This document shows positions 33,063-40,042 of a DNA stretch of 40,042 nt, in pieces (position 1 is the stretch's first letter; the number at the start of each line of letters is the position of its first letter). The stretch comes from CAYJFG01 sp964369405. GTDB taxonomy: Bacteria; Bacillota; Clostridia; Oscillospirales; Acutalibacteraceae. The notes beneath the pieces were generated by a model. That model was given only the letters and a program-made list of their open reading frames with translations. It did no database searches and was not told the origin of the DNA. The DNA is taken from assembly GCA_964369405.1 (NCBI GenBank), contig CAYJGB010000017.1:1-40042 (forward strand), written 5' to 3'. Made by a program: the position numbers and the translations under genes.

Positions 33063-33076
33063 AGTAGCGTTAGTTC

Positions 33077-33132
33077 TGGCTCCTCAAGTTGGACTCGAAC
33101 CAACGACCCTGCGGTTAACAGCCGCATGCTCT
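33077..33132 (-). tRNA. Truncated tRNA-Asn (3' fragment, anticodon GTT)
   Basis: Read on the minus strand, 56 bases match the 3' part of bacterial tRNA-Asn: the anticodon stem-loop with CTGTTAACCG, variable loop, T-arm GGTTCGAGTCC, acceptor TTGAGGAG and encoded CCA end. The match stops abruptly at 33132; there is no D-arm or 5' acceptor strand, so it cannot make a functional tRNA. Such 3' fragments are left at the far end of an element that integrated into a tRNA gene. With this orientation the intact tRNA and the element should lie to the right. Confidence 0.88.
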
Positions 33133-33173
33133 GGCGAGTATATACTAAAACACCTATAATTACTAATTTTTTT

Positions 33174-33752
33174 CTATTTTTTTAATATATCTTCAATTTC
33201 ACTATTTGAATAAAGCTTTCCTGTTTCAAAATTAAATTTATACCAAATATATTCAATATCTTTTTTATTCAATATTGTAAATAATAATTTCATTATATGA
33301 TTATGTGAACATATAATTATATTTTCATTTCCACAATATAATTTTATAACTTTTTCTACTCTTATTCTTAAGTCATCAAACTTCTCTCCATTTGGAGGTG
33401 TTAATTCATATCTATATTTTTTATTAAGAAAAAAATCTCCATAATTTAAAATAGCATCTTCTCTATTCATATTTTCAAATATTCCCATGTTTCGTTCAAT
33501 TAAAAAATCTGTATAAATCACTTTAAACTTCAAGTTATAAAAATCAATAAATTTTTCTACCGTATCTTTACATCTATACATAGTAGAAGCCAAAATAATT
33601 GTTTCATTATTAATCTGAGTGTTTGAGTTCAGCATAAGTTTTTCTTTATCAATAATTGATATATTTTGTTGACCAGTGATAATATTATTAGCACTATTTA
33701 AAGTTGCGCAATGCCTTAAATAACTAATATTATTTCTATTATACTCATTCAT
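33174..33752 (-). CDS. Histidine phosphatase-superfamily protein (phosphoglycerate-mutase-like), RHC variant
   Basis: A 192-residue branch-1 histidine phosphatase. Catalytic residues are present: Arg13-His14 in YLRHCAT (Cys replaces the usual Gly of RHG), Arg60 in STMYRC, Glu86 in ERNMGIFE, and His150 in ICSHNH. GEKFDDLRIRV at 122-132 matches the GESF helix of the family. It should remove a phosphate from an unknown substrate. The start ATG 33752 follows AAGGAG by 9 nt and overlaps the end of the upstream phosphoesterase/ligase gene by 8 bp, so the two are translationally coupled and likely act in one pathway. Confidence 0.85.
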   Translation of the reverse strand: MNEYNRNNISYLRHCATLNSANNIITGQQNISIIDKEKLMLNSNTQINNETIILASTMYRCKDTVEKFIDFYNLKFKVIYTDFLIERNMGIFENMNREDAILNYGDFFLNKKYRYELTPPNGEKFDDLRIRVEKVIKLYCGNENIIICSHNHIMKLLFTILNKKDIEYIWYKFNFETGKLYSNSEIEDILKK

Positions 33753-36700
33753 AATAGTGTACTCCTTCATAATCTTTCGAAAAGACCGCAACTGGATGCA
33801 ACACAGCTTTTATTTCACCTTGAATGTACCTGTGATATTTATTTATATTATTCTTTTCATATGATTCGTCCCATAGATTTCTAACTTCAGACATTTCACT
33901 AGTAAATCTATCACTATAATTAAATGATAGTCTTTTTAATTCATTATCATTCTCATCTTTAAATATAATATTATTTTTTAATACCTCTAGTTTACACTTA
34001 CTTAAATCTTCAGTATTTTCTAACCCTAAAAATTCATAACTAATTTCTTTACCCCATCCATGAGGAATAATATATTTTTTTTCATTACCTAGTTTAATAT
34101 GCCACATCTTATTGCTAGGTTTAAATAAACAAATCGGTAATCCTTCTTTTGAAAATATTGGTACTACTTGATTTTCACTTGCTACAAAAGTTCCTATTGC
34201 TATAGAATAATCTGTTGGCATACCATAATGGTGACAAGTAGTTCGCCTAATTATATTATTAACTCCACATAAACTATCAGCAAACCAATCATGTATATAT
34301 TTATTTTCTTCATTCATTCTTTGAACTATATTGATAAAGTCAACTGCTACTTGATCTTTAATATATCTTAAAAATCTCCCAGTATTATCATCTTTAATTG
34401 TTTTAATATTTTTATAATACCAATTTCCTTTCTTAGGATATAATCCAGAATACGCATCTTTAAACTGTTTAGCAGAGGAATGCATTACCAAATAATATTT
34501 ATTCTTTACTTTATCTTTTGCTAACATAAGAAAATGATTGCCTGTATTAAAGCTAAATGCTAAACCTTCATCTTTTGAACCTATATTAATAAATTTGTTA
34601 ATATTATCACTATTAAAAAATTTTTTAATAGTTCTTTCGTTTACAATTGATGATTCTAATTCATAATAACTACTAGAACACACGTTAACAGTCGTATCGA
34701 CTGGAATTATTGGTGTTCCACATTTCCAAACAATCAACACACCTGTCGGAAACCCACCAGCTAATCTTAATCTATTATTCGGAATTCCAATATCTAATGA
34801 AGGAAATATTTTTGCAAAACCCAATTTATCATATTTTTTTACAAGTTTATTCAATAAAATTTCTGTGTTTTTTACATAAGGCAATAATATTTTTTGTGTA
34901 GAATCATTTAACAAATTCTCTGAACAGTACAAATCATTGTAACTTTTTATATATTTATTATTATTATTGTTAAAAAAGCTACTTTCACTTTCGTTTTGCC
35001 AATGATAGTCAATTGATGCATTTCTATAACTTGATTCCCATGTACCATGTATGGAACTTATAAGTTGCATTCTATATAATTTATACAACTTTATTTTATT
35101 GTAAATCCCAGTATGATATTGATGTTCGTAAATATATTTTCTCCACTTACAATGATACTGTGAAGCATTTGAATCATTTTTATCAATTTCGCATTTATTT
35201 ATATCTATTTCTATACATTCATGTTTTAGTCTATCAACATATGCTTTATAAACATTATACATAGCACTCTGAAAAATATTGTTATCAGAATTTATATCTA
35301 CTTTCTTACAAATCAAAGGTGTTGCCTTATATTCACTTTTGTTAGTCCACAATAGCGTATTTCTCAATAACAATTCACCATTTGCAAAAACCATATGGTC
35401 CAGTTGTACAAGTGGTATAAAATATATACTAAGTGTTTGTTTTTCACCTAGTTTATCTATTATTTCAGTGAATATAGACATAACAGTTTTATCAATTCTT
35501 GCAATTGGATTATCACCGCTACCTATAATATTTTTACTATCAAACATATATGGATCCGTTAAAAAAATATCTATCTTCTCAATATTTTTATTTAATATTA
35601 ATTTTTCTATAATGCTCTCAGAATCTTTACTTAAATCAAAAGCATTTTCTAAAGATTGTCCAACAAGTATTATATCTCCTTTAGCCTCTTCAATTAAATT
35701 ATTTCTTTTTTTTATAAAATTTTCTACTGTTACTGCTTCGATTATTCCATATTTTTCGAAATAATTAATTCTATTTGAAATTTTTTTCTTATTCTTATTT
35801 TTCTTTTTACGTGATGGTATAAATTCAAACTTTCCATTATCAAATTTTCGCAACTCATTATTCGATTTACCCCATTTGTTTGTACTTCTTGAATAAGAGT
35901 GCAAAACACACGTTAGTTTATTAGTATTCGTATCAAAAGTACATGAAAAAAAACTCGGTTCACTATATGAGTCTGATATTGGAGAGCCACATGTAAACTG
36001 TTTGATATCTTTATTAACATCATCATAAGTTTTTAATCCAATTTTATGACTATGACCAGTAAAAACTATGTCAACAAACGAATCTTCAAAATAATGTTCC
36101 ACTGTCTTTTGTTCGGATTTTCTTAAATATTCGATCCCATGATGCATTAACACAATATTTAATTTATCGTCATTTTTTAATTTTTTTATTTCTTCTTGAA
36201 ACTGTTCGTCTAAAATAGATAATTCACCTTCATCACGAGAATATATTTGTGAATTATCTGTCACATAGCCCCCAGACAAAATAGTTGTGTCTACTAAAAA
36301 TATTCTATAAAGCTCTAGTTCTATAACTTTATGTATTTTATTTTTATTATGCATTTTATTTTCATTATTATCACATATATTTTTCTCTAATTCATTATAT
36401 TTACAGGTAAAGTCCTCTAAATTAAAGTACCTAATTGTTCTTTTTTTATAGGTTTAATTTCTTTTTCTCTTAATTTTGTATCATAATTTATACCAGTATA
36501 TTCAGTTAACATACTTAATTTATCATCACTTCGTATTATATCATGGTTACCTTTAACAATATAAACATTCGTACAATTTTTCATTAAACATGATTCTTTT
36601 ATTTTCTTGATATAATTTACAACTGGATCTGTATTAGTATTTTCATTAACCTTATAAAAAGAATCTCCTGCTAATAGTATAAAATCAACTTGACTATCTA

Positions 36701-36800
36701 TTGTTTTCAAATATTCAATTAAATTATTTCTTAATCCATTTGTATTAAAATTCATATTTTCAAAGTGTAAATCAGCGAACACGTTCCATTTAATTATCAT
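33745..36800 (-). CDS. Metallophosphoesterase fused to a diverged RtcB-like RNA ligase, joined through a -1 frameshift site
   Basis: As read directly there are two frames: 36417-36800 (127 aa) and 33745-36354 (869 aa, open further upstream). A -1 shift at 36441-36447 joins them into 1018 residues. Numbering for the fusion: the calcineurin-like phosphoesterase has DLH 10-12, GD 45-46, GNHD 84-87, MHH 219-221 and GHSH 249-252, so its metal site is complete only in the fusion. A lysine-rich linker and a possible PLD/DUF5919-like segment (375-417, ILVGQSLENAF to FLTDP) follow. From about 660 the RtcB order is seen: GFPTG 683-687, NVCS with Cys708, GNHF with His756, MHSSAK with His774, CHH 856-858, PHGWGK with His914, then HPVAVF 1002-1007. 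It probably processes and rejoins RNA ends. Confidence 0.72.
36441..36447 (-). other. A7 slippery heptamer splitting the phosphoesterase-ligase gene
   Basis: In the minus-strand zero frame the codons are ATA AAA AAA GAA, giving A AAA AAA in the X XXY YYZ register. A -1 slip continues as AGA ACA ATT AGG TAC into the long frame; without it, TAG stops 21 bases later. A weak AGGTA/TACCT hairpin can form 8 nt downstream. Alternatively one A has been lost from an A8 run, by mutation or sequencing error. Confidence 0.7.
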
Positions 36801-36849
36801 ATATCTCACCTCATATATTAAACTTTTATTTATATTATATTATTCACAC

Positions 36850-36877
36850 AATATACCTTTATTAACTACAATATCAA
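36850..36877 (-). promoter_or_regulatory. Promoter of the phosphoesterase-ligase operon
   Basis: On the minus strand, TTGATA (36877-36872) and TATATT (36855-36850) are 16 bp apart and point toward the ATG at 36800, which follows GAGGTGA by 8 nt. One mismatch to consensus in each box. Confidence 0.65.
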
Positions 36878-36878
36878 T

Positions 36879-36902
36879 TTTTACTAGTATATTCTAGTAA
36901 AA
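36879..36902. promoter_or_regulatory. Palindrome directly upstream of the operon promoter
   Basis: TTTTACTAG and CTAGTAAAA are perfect 9-base arms around a 6-base spacer, one base upstream of the -35 box. This is a typical activator or repressor site position, so the operon is probably regulated. The regulator is not identified. Confidence 0.55.
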
Positions 36903-37069
36903 GTTTAAATTTTAATTATTACTTTCTTAAGAACCCACATTGTTCAAAACAAACATTACCTTTAATACTTATACAATAATAATTGCAATGTTCTATAATG
37001 TTATCATAAATATATTTTAAAATATGTTTATTGTATTATTGTCAACCAATTTATAAATAATGTTTATTG
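36903..37069. other. AT-rich intergenic region with short repeats
   Basis: No gene seen. It holds a 14-bp palindrome, ATATTTTAAAATAT, at 37012-37025 and an 11-bp direct repeat, ATGTTTATTGT, at 37024 and 37060 (36 bp apart). Either could be a protein site; nothing further can be supported. Confidence 0.4.
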
Positions 37070-37153
37070 TTAGTCACTGAATATCTCCCACCTCCCCCGC
37101 AACCATTCTACGTTCGTATCAAATACCACCTCAAATTCAGAACATTTTTCAAC
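37070..37153 (-). pseudogene. Decayed gene fragment (27 codons)
   Basis: A minus-strand frame reads EKCSEFEVVFDTNVEWLRGR and continues WEIFSD to TAA at 37072-37070, preceded closely by stops and with no start codon. The composition is protein-like, not random, so it looks like the end of a degraded gene. The family is not recognised. Confidence 0.45.
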
Positions 37154-37224
37154 TTATATTTTCCTTATTAGTTTGCACATTACCATCTTTTGTTGTTCTT
37201 TGTTGACTTATCAAATTCATCTTT

Positions 37225-37443
37225 TTACGTTTTAAAATGATTGTTGTATGCGTTTAATTTACTCATTGCATTTATTTGATTTGCTAATTCAAATTTTATC
37301 TCACTAAACTTACGCTGATTATCTTTTAGTTGAGTTTTTGTATTTTCTACTGCTTGTGATAACATATCTGATGTAAACTTGCACTCGCCTGTTAGCGATT
37401 TTCCTATCTCTGCTGATAATTGAACTGTTTGCTTATTAAGCTT
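37225..37443 (-). pseudogene. Decayed gene fragment, helical protein (72 codons, no start)
   Basis: The minus-strand frame reads LNKQTVQLSAEIGKSLTGEC and later KTQLKDNQRKFSEIKFELAN to TAA 37227-37225. It is amphipathic and helix-rich. A ribosome-binding site GGAGGAAG lies at about 37455-37448, but the frame has TAA and no start codon after it; the first ATG (about 37363) gives only 46 codons. Likely a former small gene of a mobile element; family unknown. Confidence 0.5.
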
Positions 37444-37618
37444 TTATACTTCCTCCAATTATATAAAAGTAGTAGTTTTTAGAGTTCCTCTCCAAGAACT
37501 GTAGAAATTTCCTATACTGTAATAGATACTGTGTATTGGTTATTTCATCTACTACAAGACGGTTTCTAGGAGGTTCCAATCACATATCTTTAGGATCTTG
37601 TTTATTAGTTAGGTATCA
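37436..37618 (-). pseudogene. Decayed gene fragment with in-frame TGA codons
   Basis: A minus-strand frame ends at TAA 37438-37436 and reads LEPPRNRLVVDEITNTQYLL then QYRKFLQFLERNSKNYYFYI and IGGSIKA. Upstream it continues as YLTNKQDPKDM after two TGA codons (37582-37580 and 37618-37616), both at places where Trp would fit. It overlaps the ribosome-binding site of the next fragment, so the two were once consecutive genes of one operon. The family is not recognised. Confidence 0.5.
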
Positions 37619-37705
37619 CCTAACAGTTTATTTAGCTTGAGCTTACAAGATGTAAAGTGCTCTATGAGTTTGTACAGTATCAAATAAATCTATGGAGATA
37701 TCATT

Positions 37706-37825
37706 ATGATTTATTTAGATAATGACAAGCATAATTGCATTGTCGTAAATACAGACGAAAAATTTTTGAATGTTGTATTTCCCTATCCCAAAAAACTTGG
37801 ATGGATCTTCGACTTAATTTTTTAG
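37706..37825 (+). CDS. Possible small protein (39 aa)
   Basis: ATG 37706 follows GGAGATATCATT. The product, MIYLDNDKHNCIVVNTDEKF and then LNVVFPYPKKLGWIFDLIF, has a protein-like composition and a hydrophobic C-terminus. It is convergent with the membrane protein gene and could be a remnant. Unknown function, weakly supported. The 91 bases after it hold nothing clear. Confidence 0.35.
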   Translation: MIYLDNDKHNCIVVNTDEKFLNVVFPYPKKLGWIFDLIF

Positions 37826-37916
37826 TTTAAACCTGTGAGAAAATTTGAGTGTTTCTTTACTCACTACCTCCGGTTTATTATTTTTTCACATTACCGTTTT
37901 AGGTTAACATTAATGT

Positions 37917-39317
37917 TTAATAAATTTCTTGTAATTTACTTTGAGCAAAATCAATTATATACTCTTCTCTAATATGGGAATTAATTTTCCTCTCATAATC
38001 TGTAAAATCACCATTTGCATAACGTTTAGTGTAGCTGTCTGTAAATCCTTTTTCATATTTTGATAAATATTCATATCCATACTCAAAATACTCCCAATAA
38101 CCCAGATTGATAAGCTCTTTCAAACTTTTTATTAAAACATCACTTTCTTTCATATTAGGTATATCTTTATTTTCTATAGCTTTAACTTTTTCGCTCTCTT
38201 TATATATTAGCGCCATATCAAAAAATGTGGATGCCTCTATTCCCGGAGTTTCGAGATCTACCATTGGTGATTTCATAACCATAGATACATCAGGAAGCGC
38301 TTCCTCTTGGTCTAAAAATTCTCTTGACATCGGAACGGGCGTGTCAAACCTTAAAATTTTTTCACTATCATACGTAAGCGTTATATACTCTTTTTCATAA
38401 TCTACACGCGTGTTACTGTAATCAACACCTCTGTTTATAAATATTTTAAAATATTTATATCCGAAGCTGTCATTTCTTGCTGCACTTGTCGAGCCATTAA
38501 AATCAACCAAAGCTCCATAAGGCAATATAATACTTTTTATAAGCACTGCCAATAACACCACAAATACTATAAAACTACACTGTGTCACAACCTGTATTGC
38601 TCTTTTAATTTTATTTCTCTCTCTTTTTACTTTTTTACTCTTTACGGGAACACAATTTATATAGCACATGTAAAGTGCTAAGCTTATAAAAATAATTAAA
38701 AGCATTGAATAAATTTGCGAATGAAATGCTTGCGTTACACTTAAGTTTTGAATTTCTTCAAACGATAGATTGTATTTTTCGTAAAAACGTAATGTAAACT
38801 CAAAACTGTAGTTATACCAAATAAAATAAGAAATATTTAAAGCAACCAAAAGAGATGCTGTCATTATACATATGTATTTTTTCTTTCGGTTTACTATATA
38901 GTCTTTAAATTTATACTTTAATATAAATTTGTTTATTATAAGGTACATGGAAATTACAAATAAAACCTCTATTATATTGCACAACGGCACTGCATACTGA
39001 ATGAATGCTATTAACAAAACGTTTTTTAAAAAATCGCAGACTATTCTTACTGCGAGTATCCATATAAAACCTTTAAGAACACTCTTTTTTTCGTAATAGT
39101 AATTTTTGCTATCTAGAAATATAACTATACATAAATAGTACACGAATAAATAAATCATAAAATATATAATATTTGAAAAAAGGTTTATCGTAAAATCAAC
39201 GCCTAAGCTAAATAAGTTTTTATTATACGAAAACCAACCGAAATACAATACTTCAAGCATACATATCGTAATTATTATAGGTATTTTAATTGCTTTTATT
39301 TCGCTTTTTCGTTTCAT
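37917..39317 (-). CDS. Multi-pass membrane protein of unknown function (466 aa)
   Basis: About seven hydrophobic segments occupy residues 10-290: near 12-30, 40-67, 82-108, 110-130, 147-167, 203-222 and 245-268. A C-terminal extramembrane domain of about 190 residues follows, rich in charged and aromatic residues (DYSNTRVDYEKEYITLTYDS, then ELINLGYWEYFEYGYEYLSKY). No catalytic or transport motif is recognised. ATG at 39317 follows AAGGATGG. It uses somewhat different codons from the phage genes and is probably chromosomal or island cargo. Confidence 0.75.
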   Translation of the reverse strand: MKRKSEIKAIKIPIIITICMLEVLYFGWFSYNKNLFSLGVDFTINLFSNIIYFMIYLFVYYLCIVIFLDSKNYYYEKKSVLKGFIWILAVRIVCDFLKNVLLIAFIQYAVPLCNIIEVLFVISMYLIINKFILKYKFKDYIVNRKKKYICIMTASLLVALNISYFIWYNYSFEFTLRFYEKYNLSFEEIQNLSVTQAFHSQIYSMLLIIFISLALYMCYINCVPVKSKKVKRERNKIKRAIQVVTQCSFIVFVVLLAVLIKSIILPYGALVDFNGSTSAARNDSFGYKYFKIFINRGVDYSNTRVDYEKEYITLTYDSEKILRFDTPVPMSREFLDQEEALPDVSMVMKSPMVDLETPGIEASTFFDMALIYKESEKVKAIENKDIPNMKESDVLIKSLKELINLGYWEYFEYGYEYLSKYEKGFTDSYTKRYANGDFTDYERKINSHIREEYIIDFAQSKLQEIY

Positions 39318-39396
39318 TGAATTCCATCCTTAAATTTTAATTTTAATATTGTACCCACTGAAATTATAGCAAAATATTGCACAAATATCAACATCA

Positions 39397-39447
39397 TCAG
39401 CCTAAAATAATATAATAATTAATTATTAAACACTTATGATAGGCTGA
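39397..39447. repeat. Inverted repeat TCAGCCTA / TAGGCTGA
   Basis: Perfect 8-base arms at 39397-39404 and 39440-39447 enclose 35 AT-rich bases that contain the smaller palindrome AATTAATT. It lies between two minus-strand genes and may be the end of the right-hand transcript; there is a T-rich run on one side only. The rest of 39318-39538 is AT-rich with nothing clear. Confidence 0.4.
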
Positions 39448-39538
39448 CTTTTGTTTCAAGCATTTCTTACAATTAGTTATTAACTTATCTTATTTTTTTA
39501 TAGTTTTGTTTTCCATTGATTAATTACTCTTTATTCGA

Positions 39539-40042
39539 TTACCATTTCTCTTTTTCCTTAAATAGATTTTGATGTTCTGCAGATGCTAACTTCGATCCCT
39601 TAATTTCCAAAGTGATTAATGGTGTGTAATTCCAAGTAAAAAGATTTATTGTCCCGATTGTTACATTGTCACCTGAATATATAATCGGAGTTTCAACTAT
39701 TTTTTCATCTTTATCTAGCCACAAATAAGAAGAATAACTACTCCCTTTGTGTCTACTATCAACTTTAACATTAATGTCAAAAGTAGATGTTCCTCCCTTT
39801 TTACCAGTAACTGTTTCATAATATTTTTTTAATTCATTTGATAACATAGACGTGTACCAAGGGCTTTGGTAGTTATTTTTATAAGCACTATATTTAATCC
39901 CCGTAGCATAAGTATCGTACAATCATTTTACATCTGCTAAACCTGCTTTAATTATAACTCTTCTTTCATCACCTCTTTTTTCAAAGGAAAATAGCCATGA
40001 GCAAAACTCTAAAAAACTAGTTGTAGAGCGGATTTCAAAGCA
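39539..40042 (-). pseudogene. Gene of unknown function broken by an in-frame TGA, cut by the right edge
   Basis: The minus-strand frame is open from the window edge to TAA 39541-39539 except for one TGA at 39925-39923. Upstream it reads FEIRSTTSFLEFCSWLFSFE, downstream LYDTYATGIKYSAYKNNYQS and a beta-rich C-terminus (TPLITLEIKGSK). The TGA replaces what could be Trp. The part after the TGA could start at TTG 39922, but no ribosome-binding site is present. The protein family is not recognised. Confidence 0.55.

Noticed and set aside
45..33082. AGTTCTGGCTC occurs at 45-55 (inside the integrase) and 33072-33082 (at the tRNA fragment), which might suggest an att core.
   Set aside because: An 11-bp match is expected by chance in a 40-kb AT-rich window, and the first copy lies in the integrase coding region, which would be destroyed.
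37580..39925. TGA read as Trp (alternative genetic code) to rescue the broken frames in the right-hand island.
   Set aside because: Intact genes in the window, such as the helicase, the Gp15-like gene and the phosphoesterase-ligase gene, end in TGA, and Trp is encoded by TGG throughout.
1..40042. CRISPR array, reverse transcriptase-based diversity element, insertion sequence or rRNA.
   Set aside because: I looked for regularly spaced repeats, RT motifs, transposase frames with terminal repeats and rRNA-like stretches and saw none.

Overview
The window is AT-rich DNA with Shine-Dalgarno-led, tightly packed genes, typical of a low-GC member of the Bacillota, most likely a Clostridia relative. 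Bases 1 to about 33,060 hold a nearly complete siphovirus prophage. Bases 33,077 to 40,042 hold a different accessory island, itself partly decayed.

Prophage layout. The leftward lysogeny module has a large serine integrase (cut by the left edge), a membrane-anchored HNH protein and a CI/LexA-like repressor. A divergent control region with a strong promoter overlapped by a palindromic operator separates it from the rightward early genes: small proteins, a Cro-like regulator and a zinc-ribbon protein. One early gene is interrupted by a 100-N scaffold gap flanked by an exact 55-bp duplication, almost certainly an assembly artefact. Next come recombination and replication: a DUF1351 protein, RecT, an MBL-fold hydrolase, SSB, a DUF927 P-loop protein, an iteron-type candidate origin, an SF2 helicase, a VRR-NUC nuclease and a Lar-like protein. 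An ArpU/sigma-region-4-like late regulator precedes a late promoter/hairpin region. Packaging, head and tail genes follow in canonical order: TerS, TerL, portal, minor capsid, scaffold, major capsid, four connector proteins, tail tube, two tail-chaperone genes linked by a probable -1 frameshift, tape measure, Dit, Tal, baseplate/fibre proteins. The amidase endolysin and two holin-type membrane proteins end at a strong terminator.

A recurring oddity is that five structural genes (portal, tape measure, Dit, Tal, baseplate upper protein) have no usable ATG/GTG/TTG where the ribosome-binding site and the N-terminus require one. ATA, ATT or ATC stands there instead.

Right-hand island. A 56-nt 3' fragment of tRNA-Asn marks the edge of an element that appears to extend rightwards. 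Inside it, on the minus strand, is a two-gene operon with its own promoter and adjacent palindrome: a metallophosphoesterase joined, through a -1 slippery A7 site, to a long C-terminal half that carries a diverged RtcB-like RNA-ligase domain, followed by an overlapping histidine phosphatase. This looks like an undescribed RNA-end-processing or RNA-repair system and is the most interesting object in the window. Beyond it lie decayed gene fragments, a multi-pass membrane protein of unknown function and a gene broken by an in-frame TGA at the right edge.
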